Shown: piece by piece, positions 42,206-44,506 of the stretch | Position numbering within the stretch: position 1 is the first letter of the stretch | Layout of the letters: each line of letters starts with the position of its first letter | NCBI GenBank assembly: GCA_902778995.1 | Contig: CACYZW010000010.1 | Location: forward strand, 1-44,506 | Source: an uncultured Eubacteriales bacterium | Lineage (GTDB): Bacteria > Bacillota > Clostridia > Christensenellales > Aristaeellaceae | Direction of reading: 5' to 3' | DNA: 44,506 nt | Position numbers and translations under genes: made by a program | The notes under the pieces: generated by a model | Told to the model about the DNA's origin: nothing | Database searches by the model: none | Seen by the model: the letters and a program-made list of their open reading frames with translations, nothing else

Positions 42206-42263
42206 GGAAACACCGCACAAACGCATGGCGCATTGCTGCGCGATTCGATTGTGCGGTGTTTCC
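42206..42263 (-). terminator. Repeat-derived hairpin after the MMPL gene
   Basis: GGAAACACCGCACAA (42206-42220) pairs perfectly with TTGTGCGGTGTTTCC (42249-42263) across 28 bases. It lies 27 bases past the MMPL stop. The same sequence makes the terminator at 19119 and a half copy at 24085. The T-run here is only three bases. Confidence 0.75.
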
Positions 42264-42289
42264 TGTAGCGATTACAATTCGGACGCCCG

Positions 42290-44362
42290 CTAACCCTTCG
42301 CGCACCCCTTCATGCCGATCGTCGTGCAGCAGATCACTTTGTCGAAGGTCAGCAGCATCGCCGGGAGCAGCACGATCACGACGACCATGCTGATGATCGC
42401 GCCCCGCGCAAGCAGCACCACGATGGCCTTGATCATATCCACATTGGAATAGAGGGCGACGCCCACCGTGGCCGAAAACAGGCTCAGGCCACTGGTGATG
42501 ATCGAAATGACCGACGATTTGTGGGCGTTGAGCACCGCCTCGCGCTTGGCGAGGCCGCCCTTGCGCTCGCGGACGTAGTGGGTCGTCATCAATATGGCGT
42601 AGTCCACCGTCGCGCCCAGCTGTATCGTGCCCACCACCACAGGGGCGACGAAGGGCTGCTGCACGCCCGTGTAATACGACCAGGCCATATTGATGAATAT
42701 GGCGAACTCGATCACCGTCACCAGTATCGCCGGAAGGGTGATCGACTTGAACACCAGCATCACGATGACGAATATGGCCAGCACCGAGACCGTATTCACG
42801 CGAACCAGGTCCACCGAGGTCACGTCCTCCAGGTCCTTCATCAGCGGCGCTTCGCCGATGACCATGCCCTTCGGGTCGTACTTCGAGACGATCTCGTCGA
42901 TCCGGGCAATCTGGGCGTTGACCTCCGGCGTGGCGGCGGAATAATCCGAGCAGACCATCATCAGCTCATAGTTGTCCGTGCGCAGGTTGGAAACCAGCTT
43001 CCTGGGCAGCATGTCCTCTGGAATCATCGAAGAGGTTATGCTGCTGATGCCCAGCGCCCACTGCACGCCGTCCAGCTCTTCGATCTCGTCCAGTATCCTC
43101 AGCTTGTCCTTTCCCGGCAGCTGGCTGTCCACCATCAATATGTGCATGTTGGACATGTTGAACTCCTCCGCCAGCTTCCGGTTGGCAATGGCGCTGTCCA
43201 GCGTGTCGGGCAGGCCCTTGTCGATGTTGTAATAGAGCTGCACGGCGTTGTTGCCCCTGTATGCCGGGACGATCACGATCAGGAAGATGACGATCCATAT
43301 CGCGGGATGCCTGATGATGAACTCGGAGGGCTTGTCCATGCTGGGGATGAAGGAGCGATGCTTCGTTTTTTCAATGGCCTTTTCAAAGGTCAGCACCATC
43401 GCCGGCAAAAACGTGGTGCAGCATATGACGCCGATCAGCACGCCCTTGATCATCACGACGCCCAGATCGCGGCCGAGGGCAAAGGTCATGAAGATCAGGG
43501 CCGCAAAGCCCGCGACGGTCGTCGTGCTGCTGCCGATGACCGATGTAAAAGTCTCCGAAATGGCTTCGCCCATCGCCTCCTCCCGATCCTCGATGGTCTG
43601 CTTGGCCGTCTCGTAGCTGTGCAGCAGGAATATGGAATAGTCCATCGTAACCCCCAGCTGCAAAACCGCCACCAGCGCCTGGGTGATATAGGAAATCTGG
43701 CCCAGGAAGACGTTGGTGCCCATGTTGTAGACGATGGCGACGCCGATGCTCGACAGGAAGATCAGCGGCACCACGAAGGAGGTCGTGGTCAGCATCAGCA
43801 CGATCAGCGACAGCGCCCCGGCGATGACCACGTACATGGGCATTTCCGACATGGCCAGCGCCTTGATGTCCGTCACGATGCCGGCCATTCCGCTGATAAA
43901 GCACTGCTTGCCGACCACCTTGCGCAGCTCCTGAATCGCCTGCATGGTGGATTCGGCGGAGGTGGTATTGTCGAACAGCGCGATCATCAGGGTCGCGTCG
44001 CCATGGAAAAAGATCTTCCGAATGCGCTCGGGCAGCATCTCTTCGGGAATGTCCAGGCCCATTATGTCGTCGTACCAGAGCACCTCTTCCACATGCTCGA
44101 CGCCTTCCATCGCCGCTTCCAGCTTCGCCTCGTCGCGCTTGCCCATGCCTTCCACGATCACCATCGAAAACGCGCCCTTGCCAAAGTCCCTGACCATGAT
44201 GTCCTGGCCGTAGACCGTCTCCAGGCTGTCCGGCAGGTAGCTCAAAATATCATAGTTGATCTTCGTTCGGATATAGCCGATGCCGGACGGGATCAGCAGC
44301 GCCACCGCCACCAGAATCACGACGAACTTGTACCTTGCAATCAGCTTGCCAAATGCTTTCAC
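42290..44362 (-). CDS. MMPL/RND-superfamily membrane transporter
   Basis: A 690-residue protein with the two-fold MMPL layout: a membrane helix near the N-terminus (about 12-32), a large outside loop (about 35-170), a five-helix block, a second single helix near 355, a second outside loop (about 375-530) and a second five-helix block. The conserved GVTMDYSIFLLHSYE and GATVDYAILMTTHYVRER carry the membrane Asp pairs thought to relay protons in this superfamily. Such proteins export lipids, peptides or drugs; the cargo here is unknown. No partner membrane-fusion protein is near. The start is GTG at 44362 behind GGAGGG; no ATG alternative fits. It ends 29 bases from the right terminal repeat. 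Confidence 0.92.
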   Translation of the reverse strand: MKAFGKLIARYKFVVILVAVALLIPSGIGYIRTKINYDILSYLPDSLETVYGQDIMVRDFGKGAFSMVIVEGMGKRDEAKLEAAMEGVEHVEEVLWYDDIMGLDIPEEMLPERIRKIFFHGDATLMIALFDNTTSAESTMQAIQELRKVVGKQCFISGMAGIVTDIKALAMSEMPMYVVIAGALSLIVLMLTTTSFVVPLIFLSSIGVAIVYNMGTNVFLGQISYITQALVAVLQLGVTMDYSIFLLHSYETAKQTIEDREEAMGEAISETFTSVIGSSTTTVAGFAALIFMTFALGRDLGVVMIKGVLIGVICCTTFLPAMVLTFEKAIEKTKHRSFIPSMDKPSEFIIRHPAIWIVIFLIVIVPAYRGNNAVQLYYNIDKGLPDTLDSAIANRKLAEEFNMSNMHILMVDSQLPGKDKLRILDEIEELDGVQWALGISSITSSMIPEDMLPRKLVSNLRTDNYELMMVCSDYSAATPEVNAQIARIDEIVSKYDPKGMVIGEAPLMKDLEDVTSVDLVRVNTVSVLAIFVIVMLVFKSITLPAILVTVIEFAIFINMAWSYYTGVQQPFVAPVVVGTIQLGATVDYAILMTTHYVRERKGGLAKREAVLNAHKSSVISIITSGLSLFSATVGVALYSNVDMIKAIVVLLARGAIISMVVVIVLLPAMLLTFDKVICCTTIGMKGCAKG

Positions 44363-44391
44363 AGTCGATCCCTCCAGAGGGCGTAGTATTG

Positions 44392-44490
44392 GTTACTGCT
44401 CAGCCTGCGGCTTCGCAGTAACTGTCGAAGGGGGACAGGTCCCCCTTCGAACAGGCGCGGCGCTTCAATCCGCAGGATTGAACCGTCCGC
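44392..44490. repeat. Three-hairpin dispersed repeat, right copy
   Basis: Inverted copy of bases 1-99 with a single mismatch in the loop of the GTTACTGC hairpin. Stems are at 44392-44422, 44425-44450 and 44464-44482. Sixteen further bases follow to the window end and have no counterpart on the left. Confidence 0.9.
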
Positions 44491-44506
44491 GTCCCGGCCT
44501 TTGGCC

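Overview
The window is 44.5 kb of GC-rich bacterial DNA carrying about 27 protein genes and no rRNA, tRNA, CRISPR array, phage gene or transposase that I can see. Strong AGGAGG-type ribosome binding sites, LplABC-type and Dpp-type sugar importers, a 5TMR/SpoIIE phosphatase and intracellular glycosidases without signal peptides point to a Gram-positive anaerobe of the Clostridia type living on plant polysaccharide, such as a gut or rumen organism. That placement is inference; no marker gene is present to prove it. Both ends of the window are the same 99-bp three-hairpin repeat in opposite orientation (98/99 identical), which suggests a contig broken at a dispersed repeat.

Layout. 1-1.9 kb (+): a Sir2 deacylase and an unnamed winged-helix plus PD-(D/E)XK-like protein. 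2-9 kb (-): GH3 and GH1 beta-glucosidases, then a VWA protein, a MoxR-type AAA+ ATPase and a YjbR-like protein, closely spaced. 9.1-9.4 kb: an array of five hairpins. 9.5-11.9 kb (-): a GH2 beta-mannosidase, divergent from a five-gene Dpp/Opp-type importer (12.3-18.4 kb, +) followed by a nitroreductase. This block looks like uptake and hydrolysis of beta-manno- or cello-oligosaccharides rather than peptide import. 19.2-20.9 kb (-): adenine deaminase.

21-30.3 kb (-) is a signalling block: a K+ channel, an ACT-ACT-metallo-beta-lactamase fusion, a membrane SpoIIE-type phosphatase, a GAF-GGDEF cyclase and a double solute-binding-domain receptor with a degenerate GGDEF and an intact EAL. I do not recognise this set as a described system, and it is the best candidate for something new here.

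30.5-42 kb is a glucuronoxylan locus: GH3 beta-xylosidase (-), then divergently a cysteine desulfurase translationally coupled to a GH67 alpha-glucuronidase, an LplABC-type importer lacking its ATPase, an intracellular GH10 xylanase and a convergent AraC regulator. The set matches the known aldouronic acid utilisation logic of Geobacillus; the cysteine desulfurase is the odd member. 42.3-44.4 kb (-) is an MMPL/RND-type membrane protein. Intergenic regions hold several recurring hairpin repeats, back-to-back sigma-A promoters and strong stem-loops between each binding-protein gene and its permease genes.
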